This document shows, piece by piece, positions 25,287 to 35,971 of a stretch of DNA of 45,466 bases (the stretch's first letter is position 1; each line of letters opens with the position of its first letter). This DNA is from Oscillospiraceae bacterium (GTDB lineage: Bacteria; Bacillota; Clostridia; Oscillospirales; Oscillospiraceae): the NCBI GenBank assembly GCA_902795195.1, contig CADBKF010000003.1:1-45466 (forward strand), given 5' to 3'. The translations under genes and the position numbers were made by a program. Below the pieces are notes generated by a model. That model was given only the letters and a program-made list of their open reading frames with translations, was not told the DNA's origin and did no database searches.

Positions 25287-26732
25287 TTACTTTTTCGTCC
25301 ACGTGGACGGGTTGAGCAGGAACAGGATGGGGTAGAGCTCCAAGCGGCCCAGGAGCATGCCGAAGGAGAGGACGAGCTTGGAAAAGTCCGAATAATTGGT
25401 ATAGCTCAGCGCCGGGCCCACCAGACCCAGGCCGGGGCCGATGTTGTTAAAGCAGGCTGCCACCGCGGAGAAATTGGAGGTGAAATCAAAATCCGGCTCG
25501 AGCGAAACCAGAAGAAGCATGAGCGCGAAGATGGCCATATAGAGGCCAAAATAGGTGCTTACGCTGACGAGCGTGGCGTTCTCCACGGGCTTGCCCTCGA
25601 ACTTGACCGAGCCGATGGAGCGCGGATGCAGCATGTGCTGGAACTCGCGCCTTACAGTCCGGAGGAGCAGCACCACACGCGAGACCTTGAGGCCGCCGCC
25701 GGTGGAGCCCGCGCTGGCGCCGATGAACATCAGAATGATCAGAATCGTGCGCGAGAAGTCCGGCCAGGCGTCAAAATTCACGGTGGAATAGCCCGTGGTG
25801 GTCATGATGGACGAGACCTGGAACGCGGACAGGCGCAGCGTGTCGGCCAGGTTGTGGTACATGGGGTAGATGTTCACGCTGATCAGCAGCATGGCGGTCA
25901 GGGCGATGCCCACATACGCCCTGAGCTCGTCGCTCTTGAGTGCCGGCCGGAAGCGGCCGATCAGCAGCATGAAGTAGAGATTGAAGTTCACGCCGAAGAG
26001 GAACATGAACACCGTGATGACCCACTGGCAGTAGTTGCTGTAGCCGGCAATACTGTCGGCCTTGATGCCGAAGCCGCCGGTACCGGCAGAGCCGAAGCTG
26101 TGGACGATGCTGTCAAACAATGGCATGCCGCCGAAGAGCAGGAGGATGATCTCGATCACGGTCATGACCACGTAGATCAAATAAAGGATCTTAGCCGTGT
26201 CGCTCAGCCGGGGACGGAGCTTGCCCATCGTGGGGCCGGGCATCTCGGCGCGCAGCACGTGGATCGTGCGGCCGGAGACTGTGGGCAGCACCGCCACAAG
26301 CAGCACCAGAATGCCCATGCCGCCCACCCAGTGGGTGAAGCTGCGCCAGAACAGCAGGCTCTTGCTCATGGCCTCGACGTCTGTGAGGATCGAGGCGCCG
26401 GTGGTGGTAAAGCCGCTGACCGTCTCAAAAAAGGCGTCGACATAGGAGGGGATCTGCCGGCTGAGGAAGAAGGGCAGCGCGCCCACGAGCGACAGCGTCA
26501 GCCAGGCCAGCGCGGTGATGACAAAGCCCTCCTTGGCGTAGTAGTCATTGCTCACCGGCTTGCAGGTCAGCTGCAGCACGCCGCCCAGAGCCGCGGAAAT
26601 GAGCGCCGTGAGCAGAAACGGCAGCCAGCAGCCGTCGGCATAGAGGAAGGAGACCACCAGCGGCAGCATCAGCAGCAGCGCATTGAGCAGCAGGATCTGC
26701 CCGGTGGTATAAAAGACCATCTTGCGATTCAT
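25287..26732 (-). CDS. trkH: Potassium uptake channel TrkH
   Basis: Membrane subunit of the Trk/Ktr potassium system, 481 residues, with about ten membrane segments in four pore-like repeats. A filter loop is visible at SGFTTTGASILTDVE; others near GSAGTGGFGIKA, MTTTGYSTVNFD and NNIGPGLGLVGP hold the conserved glycines. The start has GAGG nine bases upstream. It lies five bases after trkA, so the pair is one operon. Confidence 0.93.
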   Translation of the reverse strand: MNRKMVFYTTGQILLLNALLLMLPLVVSFLYADGCWLPFLLTALISAALGGVLQLTCKPVSNDYYAKEGFVITALAWLTLSLVGALPFFLSRQIPSYVDAFFETVSGFTTTGASILTDVEAMSKSLLFWRSFTHWVGGMGILVLLVAVLPTVSGRTIHVLRAEMPGPTMGKLRPRLSDTAKILYLIYVVMTVIEIILLLFGGMPLFDSIVHSFGSAGTGGFGIKADSIAGYSNYCQWVITVFMFLFGVNFNLYFMLLIGRFRPALKSDELRAYVGIALTAMLLISVNIYPMYHNLADTLRLSAFQVSSIMTTTGYSTVNFDAWPDFSRTILIILMFIGASAGSTGGGLKVSRVVLLLRTVRREFQHMLHPRSIGSVKFEGKPVENATLVSVSTYFGLYMAIFALMLLLVSLEPDFDFTSNFSAVAACFNNIGPGLGLVGPALSYTNYSDFSKLVLSFGMLLGRLELYPILFLLNPSTWTKK

Positions 26733-26737
26733 AGCGG

Positions 26738-28099
26738 CTACCTCAGAATGTCGGTCAGGCTCTGCAGCCGGTGTCCGGCCGCAAGGACGATCACCCGGTC
26801 GCCGGGGACAATCATATCGTCGCCGTTCGGGATGATGGGCTTGCGGTTGCGGAGGATGCCGGTGAGCAGGATGTCCTTCTTGATCGGCAGCTCCTTGAGC
26901 GGGATCTCGGTGACGTCGGAGCGCTCGTCGACCTTGAACTCCAGGGCCTCAATGCGGCCGTCCATGAGCTTGTAGAGGGTCTCGATGTTGTTGCTGCCGC
27001 TGGAGTTCTCCAGCGCGCGGACGTACTTGACAATGACGTTGGAGACCATCTGCCGCAGAGAGAAAATGTTGCTCAGGCCCATCTGTTCGGCGATGGTGGC
27101 CAGCTCGACGCGGTTGACCTTGGCCAGGACCTTCTCCACCTGCTCGGAGGCGGCGTAGAAGGAGAGCAGGATGTTCTGCTCGTCGTTGCCGGTCAGGGCC
27201 ACGAAGGCGTCCTGCGAGCGCAGGCCCTCATCGACCAGAAGCTGCTCGTGCGCGCCGTCGCCGTGGATCACCATCACGCCGGGCAGGGTGTTGCTCAGCT
27301 CGTGGCAGATGGCCTTGTCCTTGTCGATGATCGTGACGGAGCTGCCCGTGGACAGCAGCATCTGCGCCAGATAGAACGCGGTCTTGCTGCCGCCCAGGAT
27401 CATAATGTCGCGCGCTTGCTTCTTCAGAAGGCCCATGGACTTGAGCAGCTTGTGCAGCTCGCCGGGGTTGGCGGTGAGGGCGATCTTGTCGCCGCCATGC
27501 AGCTCAAAATCGCCGCGGGGGATGTGGATCGTGTCGCCGCGCTGTACCGCGCAGATCAGGAAATTTGCGCGGAACTTGTTTCGCAGGCTGCTCAGGGGGA
27601 TGCCGCAGAGGGGAGAATCCTCCTTCAATTTCAGCTCGATCATCAGGAAATTGCGCCGCGAGAAGGTCTCGACCTTCATGTTTGACGGGAATTTCAGCGT
27701 GTTGAACAGCTCCTGCGCGGCCAGCTTTTCAGGGTTGACCGGCAGCGTGATGTCCAGCTGCTGGCGCATGAAGCTGAGGGATTTTCCGCTGTATTCGGGG
27801 TTGCGGATGCGGGCCACCGTGTGCAGCGCGCCCAGGCGCTTGGCCAGAAAGCAGGAGAGCATATTGAGCTCATCCGAGCCGGTCACGGCCACAAACAGGT
27901 CGCTCCCGCGCACGCCGGCCTCCTCCAGGGTATCGCAGTCCACGGCGTTGCCGCACACACCCATGATGTCGTAGCTGTCGGTCAGAGTGGAGATGAGCTC
28001 GGCGTCGTTGTCGAGCGCGGTCACGTCATGGCCCTCGGCGGTGAGGCTTGCCAGCAGCGTGGTGCCGATTTTGCCGCATCCGGTAACGATAATCTTCAT
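26738..28099 (-). CDS. trkA: Trk system regulatory protein TrkA (tandem RCK domains)
   Basis: Cytoplasmic NAD(H)/nucleotide-binding gate for TrkH, 453 residues. It contains two RCK_N-RCK_C pairs: the first begins MKIIVTGCGKIGTTLLASL, the second IMILGGSKTAFYLAQMLL. I chose the ATG at 28099 because the longer frame covers the promoter. C-terminal RCK_C domains of some such proteins bind c-di-AMP, which would link it to GdpP; this is family knowledge, not visible in sequence. Confidence 0.93.
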   Translation of the reverse strand: MKIIVTGCGKIGTTLLASLTAEGHDVTALDNDAELISTLTDSYDIMGVCGNAVDCDTLEEAGVRGSDLFVAVTGSDELNMLSCFLAKRLGALHTVARIRNPEYSGKSLSFMRQQLDITLPVNPEKLAAQELFNTLKFPSNMKVETFSRRNFLMIELKLKEDSPLCGIPLSSLRNKFRANFLICAVQRGDTIHIPRGDFELHGGDKIALTANPGELHKLLKSMGLLKKQARDIMILGGSKTAFYLAQMLLSTGSSVTIIDKDKAICHELSNTLPGVMVIHGDGAHEQLLVDEGLRSQDAFVALTGNDEQNILLSFYAASEQVEKVLAKVNRVELATIAEQMGLSNIFSLRQMVSNVIVKYVRALENSSGSNNIETLYKLMDGRIEALEFKVDERSDVTEIPLKELPIKKDILLTGILRNRKPIIPNGDDMIVPGDRVIVLAAGHRLQSLTDILR

Positions 28100-28142
28100 A
28101 AAAATCGAACACTCCCAGAAATGATACAAATTCAGTATGCGC

Positions 28143-28171
28143 ATTATACCACAGGGGTGCACAAAAAGCAA
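28143..28171 (-). promoter_or_regulatory. Predicted sigma-A promoter for trkA-trkH
   Basis: Minus strand: -35 TTGCTT (28171-28166), 17-bp spacer, -10 TATAAT (28148-28143), 43 bases upstream of trkA. Confidence 0.8.
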
Positions 28172-28246
28172 GGAAAAGTGCGAAACAAAGGCGAACATGC
28201 AAGATGTAAACTTAATGTAAATGCGGGAAAAGAGAGAAATAAAGAC

Positions 28247-28274
28247 TTGCTTGTCTGAAAAAACGTGCTATAAT
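28247..28274 (+). promoter_or_regulatory. Predicted sigma-A promoter for the BMP/nucleoside importer
   Basis: -35 TTGCTT (28247-28252), 16-bp spacer, -10 TATAAT (28269-28274), 51 bases upstream of the start. Confidence 0.8.
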
Positions 28275-28325
28275 ATAGACCAAGAGGCACTTTGCCCACC
28301 AATTTCAGAAAGAGGTATGTAAAGA

Positions 28326-29456
28326 ATGAAAAAGCTTTTTGCGATTTTGCTGGCGCTCGTGCTGGTGATCGGCGTGTTCGCAGGCTGCGCCAAGCAGACC
28401 CCGAACGGCGAGACCGGCGACGTGCAGACCCCCACGCTGGACGGTCAGGGTGAGCCCGCCCCCGCAGACACCAATGCCGCCGGCGGCAGCGCCACGAGCG
28501 GTGATGCCGCCGACGAAGGCGACGCCACCGAGGACGACGTCCCTGTGGGCGCAAGCGATCTGACCCTGGCGCTGGTTGTGGCCGGCTCCTTCGGCGACCG
28601 CTCCTTCTACGATTCCTCCAAGCAGGGCGTGGAGCGCCTTGCCGCGGACCAGGGCCTGAAGACCATCTCCATCGAGTGCAACAACGAAAACCATGACGCC
28701 CAGATGCGCAACGCCGCCGATCAGGCCGACATCGTGGTCTGCGTCGGCTGGGAGTTCTACGAGATCGAGAGCATCGCTCCCGAGTATCCCGACGTCCATT
28801 GGATCTGGATCGACAACGCCACCGAGGCGCCTGTCGAGAACGTGCTCAACATCACCTATGCCCAGAATGAGGGCTCCTTCCTGGCCGGCTATATCGCAGC
28901 TGCCATGTCCAAGAGCGGCGTGGTCGGCGCGGTCGGCGGTGAGGACTCCGACACCATCAACGACTTCATCGTGGGCTACCGCCAGGGCGCCGCTGCCTTC
29001 AGCGCGGACACCAAGGTGGTTGTGAACTACGCCGGCACCTACGACGATCCGGCCAAGGGCAAGGAGTGCGCCTTCGCGCTCAACGACCAGGGCGCGGACG
29101 TGATCTTCCAGATCGCCTCCGCCACCGGTGACGGCGTCTTTGAGGCGGCTGACGAGCGCGGCTTCTACGCCATCGGCGTGGACAGCGACCAGAAGTACAT
29201 CAACGACGATGTGATCATCTGCTCCATGAAGAAGGAAGTCGGCAACTCCATCTATGATGCGGTCGTTGCCTTCCTCAATGGCGATGACTCCCGCTGGGGC
29301 ACCACCTGGGTCGCCGATATGTCCAACGGCTACGTGGGCATCGGCTACGGCGAGGAAGGCGCGCAGCAGCAGGTCTCCGACGAGATCAAGGCTGCCGTCG
29401 AGGAGCTGGCCGGCAAGATCATGAGCGGCGAAATCAAGGTGGATACGACCCGATAA
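28326..29456 (+). CDS. BMP-family substrate-binding lipoprotein of a nucleoside ABC importer
   Basis: Captures ligand outside the cell for the permeases downstream. It has 376 residues. A lipoprotein signal ends with lipobox GVFAGC (C21), followed by a low-complexity acidic linker (about 22-78) and the BMP/PnrA-like domain from LTLALVVAGSFGDRSFYDSS. The family mostly binds nucleosides, so NupN-like is the best guess. A hairpin follows before the ATPase gene, which may set a higher level for the binding protein. Confidence 0.9.
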   Translation: MKKLFAILLALVLVIGVFAGCAKQTPNGETGDVQTPTLDGQGEPAPADTNAAGGSATSGDAADEGDATEDDVPVGASDLTLALVVAGSFGDRSFYDSSKQGVERLAADQGLKTISIECNNENHDAQMRNAADQADIVVCVGWEFYEIESIAPEYPDVHWIWIDNATEAPVENVLNITYAQNEGSFLAGYIAAAMSKSGVVGAVGGEDSDTINDFIVGYRQGAAAFSADTKVVVNYAGTYDDPAKGKECAFALNDQGADVIFQIASATGDGVFEAADERGFYAIGVDSDQKYINDDVIICSMKKEVGNSIYDAVVAFLNGDDSRWGTTWVADMSNGYVGIGYGEEGAQQQVSDEIKAAVEELAGKIMSGEIKVDTTR

Positions 29457-29470
29457 ACCGGCACCATGCA

Positions 29471-29502
29471 AAAACGGCGTGACGAAATTGTCACGCCGTT
29501 TT
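29471..29502 (+). terminator. Intra-operon hairpin after the binding-protein gene
   Basis: AAAACGGCGTGAC (29471-29483) pairs with GTCACGCCGTTTT (29490-29502). Its T-run is short, so it is probably a partial terminator or an mRNA-stabilising end. Confidence 0.7.
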
Positions 29503-29526
29503 CTGCAGGAGAAAGAGGTGAAGCAA

Positions 29527-31052
<1,526 letters not shown>

Positions 31053-31056
<4 letters not shown>

Positions 31057-32153
31057 GCGAACGCATGCAGCAGCGGCTGCGCTACCTGGCGTTTCTGGTC
31101 ATCAGCATCCTTCTGGCCTTCGGCATCGGCGCGATCGTGCTGGCCGTGACGGATCACGAGCCGCTTGCGGCCTACAAGGCCATGTTCCAGGGCGCCTTCT
31201 CGGCCCCGCGGCACATCGGCGATGTGCTGGAATACGCGATGGTCCTGGCCCTGTGCGGCCTGGCCTGCGACCTCGGCTCGCGCGTCGGCATCTTCAACGT
31301 CGGCGGTGAGGGCCAGCTGCTTCTGGGCGCGATCGTGGCCTGTCAGGTGGGCGTCTGGCTCAAGGGAAGCCCCACCTGGCTCGTGATGGTGCTCGCGGCG
31401 CTGGCGGCGATCGTCGTGGGCGGCGTGTACGCCTTCATCCCGGGCGTGCTCAAGGTCAAGGTGAAGGTCAACGAGGTCATCACCACGATCATGCTCAACA
31501 CCGTTGCGGCGCTGCTGTGCTCGTACCTGGTCAAGGGCCCGTGGCAGAGCTCGAGCAAATACGTCACCGCCGGCACCGAGAAGCTGAACGCGCAGTACTG
31601 GTTCGGAGGGCTCATCAAGGGCTCCAAGCTTTCCACGGCGATCTTCGCCGCGGCGGTCATCGCGTTTTTCATCTGGTATGTGATGCAAAGAACCTCGCGC
31701 GGCTACGAGATGAAGCTGATCGGCCAGAACCCGCGCTTTGCCCGCTTCTCGGGCCTGCGCAACGACACGGTCGTGATCCTGTGCATGACGATCTCAGGCG
31801 CGATCTGCGGCCTGGTGGGCATGTTCCGGGTCTACGGCGCGGAACACATCTTCAAAAGCGGCATCAGCAACGACTATTATTTTGAGGGCCTGATGGTGGC
31901 GATGATCGCGCGCTATCAGCCGCTCACGACGATTTTGCTCTCGCTGTTCTTTGCGGCGCTCAAGATCGGCGCCGAGGGCATGCAGGCCAGCGCCGGCGTG
32001 TCCAATCACATCTATCTGATCATCCAGACCATCATCATCTTTTTCATGGCGGCCGAGAGCGGCATCTTCACCGCCATCGAAAACCGCCGTATGCAGAAGG
32101 CCGCGCGCCGTGCGGCGCTGGCCAGAAGGGAAGGAGGCACGGACAATGAATGA
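31053..32153 (+). CDS. ABC importer permease 1 (NupP-like)
   Basis: Inner-membrane permease of 366 residues with about eight to ten helices, of the branched-chain amino acid/sugar permease fold. Conserved stretches include GIFNVGGEGQLLLGA and VKVNEVITTIMLN, typical of BMP-associated permeases. The start overlaps the ATPase stop; the end overlaps the second permease start. Confidence 0.9.
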
Positions 32154-33081
32154 CATTCTCGGCAGGATCTTTTCAGCCGGCACCTTCCAGCAGATGCTGC
32201 GCAGCGCAACCCCGGTCGCGCTGGCGGCCATCGGCGGCTCGATGACCGAGCACGCCGGCATCATGAACATCGGCATGGACGGCATGATCCTCATGGGCGC
32301 GTTCTTCGCGGTGCTGGGGAGCTTCCTCTTCCAGTCCGCCATGGCGGGCCTGGCGCTGACGCTGGGTGTGGGCCTGATCGTGGGTCTGTTCTTTGCGCTG
32401 CTGGTGGTCAAGTTCAAGTCCGATGAATTCATCATCGGCTGCGCGCTCAACACCTTTGCCCTGGGCCTGACCGGCTACCTCAGCGACTCTGTGTTCGGCG
32501 CCTCCGGCGCCAAGGGCAACCCCTCGCTTCTGGTGGTTCGCCTGCCGTTTTTGCGGAAAATCCCGTTCATCGGCACCGTGCTCAACGGCCAGTCCATCCT
32601 GGTCTGGGTGACGGTCGTGCTCATGGTCATCATGTGGGTGTTCGTCTACAAAACGCCGCACGGCTTCTGGCTGCGGGCCTCGGGTGAGAAGCCTGAGACA
32701 CTGCGCACCGCCGGCATCAGCCCTGAGCGCATGAAGTGGATCGCGAGCATCCTCTGCGGCCTGTTCTGCGCCCTGGCTGGGGCCTATCTGTCGCTTGGCC
32801 AGCTCAGCGGCACCTTCTCCAAGGGTATGTCCAATTCCCGCGGCTACATCGCCTTTGCCTGCGTGATCTTTGCAGCGGCGCACCCCGGCAAGGCCTATCT
32901 GGCCGCCCTGATGTTCGGCTTCTTCGACGCCATCGGCATGCGCCTGCAGGCCTACGTCAGCAGCGAGCTCACGCAGATGATCCCCTACATCATCACGATC
33001 CTCATGATGATCTACGTCGTCGTGCGGCAGAATAACAGGCGCCGCGCGCCCCGGAAGCTGCAAGGCATGGCAAAAAGCTGA
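32146..33081 (+). CDS. ABC importer permease 2 (NupQ-like)
   Basis: Second permease, 311 residues, with about eight helices and the matching motif GIMNIGMDGMILMGAF. The ATG at 32146 lies 8 bases inside the first permease gene. With its partner it forms the channel. It is followed by a strong terminator. Confidence 0.9.
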   Translation: MNDILGRIFSAGTFQQMLRSATPVALAAIGGSMTEHAGIMNIGMDGMILMGAFFAVLGSFLFQSAMAGLALTLGVGLIVGLFFALLVVKFKSDEFIIGCALNTFALGLTGYLSDSVFGASGAKGNPSLLVVRLPFLRKIPFIGTVLNGQSILVWVTVVLMVIMWVFVYKTPHGFWLRASGEKPETLRTAGISPERMKWIASILCGLFCALAGAYLSLGQLSGTFSKGMSNSRGYIAFACVIFAAAHPGKAYLAALMFGFFDAIGMRLQAYVSSELTQMIPYIITILMMIYVVVRQNNRRRAPRKLQGMAKS

Positions 33082-33086
33082 ATTTG

Positions 33087-33132
33087 CGAACAAAAGCAGG
33101 AAAAAGCGCGGCTTTTTTCCTGCTTTTGTTCG
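33087..33132 (+). terminator. Terminator after the nucleoside importer operon
   Basis: Inverted repeat CGAACAAAAGCAGGAAAAA / TTTTTTCCTGCTTTTGTTCG around GCGCGGC; the T-run is inside the stem's 3' arm. Confidence 0.82.
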
Positions 33133-33171
33133 ATTATTTCTGCTGCGCAGCAAAAAATATTCAAAAAATAC

Positions 33172-33200
33172 TTGACATTTCCGCGTTCTTGTGCTAATAT
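33172..33200 (+). promoter_or_regulatory. Promoter of the rplJ-rplL operon
   Basis: -35 TTGACA (33172-33177), 17-bp spacer, -10 TAATAT (33195-33200). Confidence 0.85.
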
Positions 33201-33204
33201 ATGC

Positions 33205-33316
33205 GCGCTGCCAAAGACAGCAGGTGGCTTTTGCCGTAAATCCTGCCGAGGTGAACGTGATAGAATCTCACTGTGTCCTTGCGTCTTTGGCCGCACGGAC
33301 ACTTATTTTTTTCGGA
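33205..33316 (+). promoter_or_regulatory. Ribosomal protein L10 leader
   Basis: The long leader between promoter and rplJ contains the conserved pattern CCAAAGACAGCAGGTGGC ... ATCCTGCCGAGGTG of the Firmicutes L10 leader, where CAGCAGG pairs with CCTGC. L10(L12)4 binding to this RNA represses the operon. GTGTCC (33273-33278) and GGACAC (33297-33302), around CTTGCGTC...CGCA, form a 3' hairpin. Confidence 0.85.
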
Positions 33317-33328
33317 GGTGACACCTAC

Positions 33329-33859
33329 ATGCCCAACGCAAAGGTTCTGGAAAGCAAAAAGGCGATCGTGGATGCGCTGGCTGACAAGATGCAGAACGCA
33401 ACTTCTGTCGTCTTCGTCGACTACAAGGGCATCACTGTCGCTCAGGATACCGAGCTCCGCAACAAGTTCCGTGAAGCAGGCGTGGAATACAGCGTCGTGA
33501 AGAACACTCTGACTCGCTTTGCCGCCAACAAGATCGGCTACAGCGATTTCGACGAGATCCTCAACGGCACCACCGCCATGGCCTCCACCACGGATGACCC
33601 CATTGCTCCTGCCCGTATCGTCAGCGAATTTGCGAAGAAGAACAAAAACGTCCTGAAGATCAAGGGCGGCCTTGTTGAAGGCAAACCCCAGAGCGTCGAG
33701 AATCTCGCCGCTTTCGGCGAACTGCCTTCCAAGAACGCGCTGATCGCCCAGGTCCTGGGTACCTTCCTGGCACCCATCTCCTCTCTGGCTTTCGTGCTCG
33801 ATCAGATCCGGATCCAGAAGGACCCCAACGCCGCTCCCGCCGAAGAGGCTGCGGAGTAA
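33329..33859 (+). CDS. rplJ: 50S ribosomal protein L10
   Basis: Base of the ribosomal stalk, 176 residues. It begins MPNAKVLESKKAIVDALADK with the conserved VVFVDYKGITV and VVKNTLTRFAA. The C-terminal helix binds L12 dimers and ends in an Ala/Glu tail. Starts at ATG 33329 with GGAGG upstream. It also acts as autoregulator through the leader. Confidence 0.97.
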   Translation: MPNAKVLESKKAIVDALADKMQNATSVVFVDYKGITVAQDTELRNKFREAGVEYSVVKNTLTRFAANKIGYSDFDEILNGTTAMASTTDDPIAPARIVSEFAKKNKNVLKIKGGLVEGKPQSVENLAAFGELPSKNALIAQVLGTFLAPISSLAFVLDQIRIQKDPNAAPAEEAAE

Positions 33860-33898
33860 TCCAACCCCAACATCAAACTATACATGGAGGATATTACA

Positions 33899-34270
33899 AT
33901 GAGTGAAAAAATCGCTGCCCTCATCGAGGAAGTAAAGAACCTTTCCGTTCTGGAGCTGGCTGAGCTGGTTCATGCTCTGGAAGATACCTTCGGCGTTTCC
34001 GCCGCTGCCGCTGCTGTCGCCGCTCCCGGCGCTGCCGCTGCTGCCGAGGTCGAAGAGAAGACCGAGTTCGACGTTATCCTGAAGTCCGCCGGCGCTTCCA
34101 AGCTCGGCGTCATCAAGGTCGTCCGCGCTGCTACCGGCCTGGGCCTGAAGGAAGCCAAGGAACTGGTCGACAACGCTCCCAAGCCCATCAAGGAAGCCAT
34201 CTCCAAGGAAGACGCGGAGAAGCTGGCCAACGAGCTCAAGGAAGCCGGCGCCGAGGTCGAGGTCAAGTAA
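33899..34270 (+). CDS. rplL: 50S ribosomal protein L7/L12
   Basis: Stalk protein that recruits translation factors, 123 residues. It has an N-terminal dimerisation helix, an Ala-rich hinge (about 38-53) and a C-domain with [10 protein letters not shown] and the [19 protein letters not shown] factor-binding face. The ATG at 33899 has GGAGG nine bases upstream. Confidence 0.97.
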   Translation: MSEKIAALIEEVKNLSVLELAELVHALEDTFGVSAAAAAVAAPGAAAAAEVEEKTEFDVILKSAGASKLGVIKVVRAATGLGLKEAKELVDNAPKPIKEAISKEDAEKLANELKEAGAEVEVK

Positions 34271-34291
34271 GATCACCTTACCGAACAGCGT

Positions 34292-34331
34292 ACAAAAACA
34301 GGACCGCAGACATGCGGCCCTGTTTTTTTGT
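34292..34331 (+). terminator. Terminator after rplL
   Basis: ACAAAAACAGG-CCGCA pairs with TGCGG-CCTGTTTTTTTGT around GACA, with a strong T-run. Confidence 0.9.
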
Positions 34332-34366
34332 GCCGCTGCGCTGCGATATATTTTCAGTTCAAAAAC

Positions 34367-34395
34367 TTGCAAATACTTCCGCTATGCTGTATACT
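34367..34395 (+). promoter_or_regulatory. Predicted promoter for the membrane protein gene at 34458
   Basis: -35 TTGCAA (34367-34372), 17-bp spacer, -10 TATACT (34390-34395). Confidence 0.65.
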
Positions 34396-34457
34396 ATCTG
34401 TAAACACATGAGATATGTACGTTTCGTGCAGTTTTGAATCTGAAAGGAGCATGTCCA

Positions 34458-35129
34458 ATGGGCGAGACGGACAGCGGAAAAACATTTACTGAATACAGTC
34501 AAAGAGAATCACTACAGTATCGGGCAGGCATTTTGGCCAAGTGGATTTGGGCCCTGTTCTGGCTGGTTGTTCCCAGCACAATCGCAGCGATCTTGAAAAC
34601 GGATCAAGTGAAGAGTCTTTCCCCAGGCATTTATTTATTCGGTCAGATTTTGAACGTCGTTTGTACGTTTGCTTACGGCGCCATTCTTTTGAAGCTTTCT
34701 TCTGTGGAGAGCAGATATCGTACCGCAGCAATTTATGGTTTCATATCTGCAGCTGTGGGCATATTATTACTCATTTTCATTTCCGTGGCGTCAAAAGCAC
34801 CTGCATGGTCGCTGCTCATAACGCTTCTCGGTACAGTTTTCGCTTTGATTCGTGATTACAATGAATACAGCGCTCATGCTTTTGTGCTCAGGGGAGCGGA
34901 TGATGAACTGTCTGCCAAATGGACAGCATTGTGGAAGTGGTCCATGCGCTGTATGCTTGGTTTGATTGGTGGCTTGGTCCTCGCACTGGTTGCTCCGATC
35001 CTTGCGCTGATTCTGTGCGGTGTTGCCAGTATTGGCTTAAGCATCGTGAGCGTTGCAAAACTTGTTTATCTGCACCGAACCGCGATGGTGTTTAAAGAAT
35101 ATTCCGCGGATAGATTTTCATCTAAATGA
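34458..35129 (+). CDS. Multi-pass membrane protein of unknown function
   Basis: 223 residues with about six hydrophobic segments (about 28-45, 57-78, 88-108, 114-130, 162-185, 187-203). No family recognised. I chose the ATG at 34458 (AAGGAG upstream; MGETDSGKTF). It stands alone between its own promoter and terminator. Its codons are visibly richer in A/T at third positions than those of the ribosomal and ABC genes beside it, which suggests later acquisition. It marks the start of an accessory region. Confidence 0.7.
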   Translation: MGETDSGKTFTEYSQRESLQYRAGILAKWIWALFWLVVPSTIAAILKTDQVKSLSPGIYLFGQILNVVCTFAYGAILLKLSSVESRYRTAAIYGFISAAVGILLLIFISVASKAPAWSLLITLLGTVFALIRDYNEYSAHAFVLRGADDELSAKWTALWKWSMRCMLGLIGGLVLALVAPILALILCGVASIGLSIVSVAKLVYLHRTAMVFKEYSADRFSSK

Positions 35130-35132
35130 CGG

Positions 35133-35178
35133 AAAGAATACCCTGTACCCAAATTAGGGTACAGGGTATTCTTTTTGG
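35133..35178 (+). terminator. Terminator after the membrane protein gene
   Basis: A perfect 18-bp stem (35133-35150 with 35157-35174), loop AAATTA, followed by further T residues. Confidence 0.93.
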
Positions 35179-35184
35179 GTGAAA

Positions 35185-35255
35185 AGCCCTGACAAATCGA
35201 AAAATGCAGGGCTGCTTTGCTGATTGATTGCAAATAATCAACAAAGCGGCCTTTG
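35185..35255. repeat. Two small hairpins in the 35179-35332 intergenic stretch
   Basis: AGCCCTG (35185-35191) pairs with CAGGGCT (35207-35213), and a second imperfect hairpin (CTTTG...CAAAG) follows up to about 35245. They precede the half-array at 35269. No gene is seen between 35130 and 35332. Confidence 0.5.
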
Positions 35256-35268
35256 TAGTAACAGATGT

Positions 35269-35303
35269 CACTTTCCACTTTCCATTTTCCACTTCAAACT
35301 TGA
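35269..35303. repeat. Short 7-bp array next to the spoVT remnant
   Basis: CACTTTC (twice), CATTTTC, CACTTCA, then a decayed unit. Only one arm is evident; a facing arm was not found upstream. Confidence 0.65.
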
Positions 35304-35332
35304 AAGCGGCGTCAATACTGAGCAGAAGCAGA

Positions 35333-35785
35333 TCATGGTTCCATCTGCCGGCCGAGGAAGCCGGCGACGGTCTGCACCAGCTTCTGGTCGAATTCGGTCG
35401 GACGCTTTGTCTCGTCCTCGCCCAGCAGCAGCGCCACGCAGCCCATGAGATCGCCCTCGGCGCAGATCGGCGCCGCCGCGCCGATGATCTGCCTCTCGCC
35501 GTCCACCAGCGGCAGCTTTGCGCCCTCGCCGGTGTAGCGGTAGCTGCGGCGCTGCTCCATGAGCTGCTCCACAGCCCTGGAATTGGGCTTTTCCAGCAGC
35601 GCTTTTTTCGGTGCGCCGGCCACGGCGATCACATTGTCTCGGTCGCAGACCGCGGCTGCATGTCCTGTGTTGCGGGCAATCGAGTCGCAGATCTGCCCGG
35701 CAAACTCCGTCAGATCGCCCATTGGGGAGTATTTCTTGAAAATGACCTCGCCGTCCTTCTCCGTGTAAATCTCCAGCGGGTCACC
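35333..35785 (-). pseudogene. spoVT: SpoVT remnant lacking its first ~30 residues, in frame with an upstream recombinase
   Basis: Stage V sporulation regulator SpoVT is a forespore DNA-binding protein with an N-terminal AbrB domain and a GAF-like C-domain. Here the match begins at GDPLEIYTEKDGEVIFKKYS (equivalent to B. subtilis residue 31) and runs to a normal end, AGFLGRQMEP. The missing 30 residues form the start of the AbrB DNA-binding fold, and I could not find them in any frame up to 39 kb. Upstream the frame stays open through about 90 unrelated bases, two repeats and a serine recombinase. It is probably non-functional as a SpoVT, unless rearrangement restores it or the fusion is processed. 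Confidence 0.82.
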
Positions 35786-35872
35786 GTCGCTGACAGCATT
35801 GACACGGAAAACCTTGTCGGAATGATGGATGGCCTCTTGAATGATTTCAATCCCGAAAGGGGTGGGGGTAGC

Positions 35873-35910
35873 GGATTGCCGCGCCGGCGTTCGCACGATC
35901 TCACAATGAC
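35873..35910 (-). repeat. Dispersed repeat inside the recombinase-SpoVT frame
   Basis: Reads on the minus strand from GTCATTGTGAGATCGTGCGA to GGCAATCC, a relative of the repeat at 20475-20516. It is translated as RHCEIVRTPARQSA in the fused frame, evidence that the linker is not ancestral protein. Confidence 0.75.
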
Positions 35911-35971
35911 GGTCGTGGGGGACGGCGGCATCTGCATCCTGCCCGTCCAGGCACGCACCTTTGCGTTCGGC

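Noticed and set aside
29471-29502. A full terminator ending the importer operon after the binding protein
   Set aside because: The ATPase gene follows after 24 bases with no promoter of its own, so the hairpin is more likely a partial or stabilising structure.
35786-35880. A hidden AbrB N-terminus in another frame, or the thioesterase 5' end, at the left junction
   Set aside because: The three minus frames show no RRIDDLGRVVIP-like sequence and the plus frames show no YYETD...HHSNY-like sequence.
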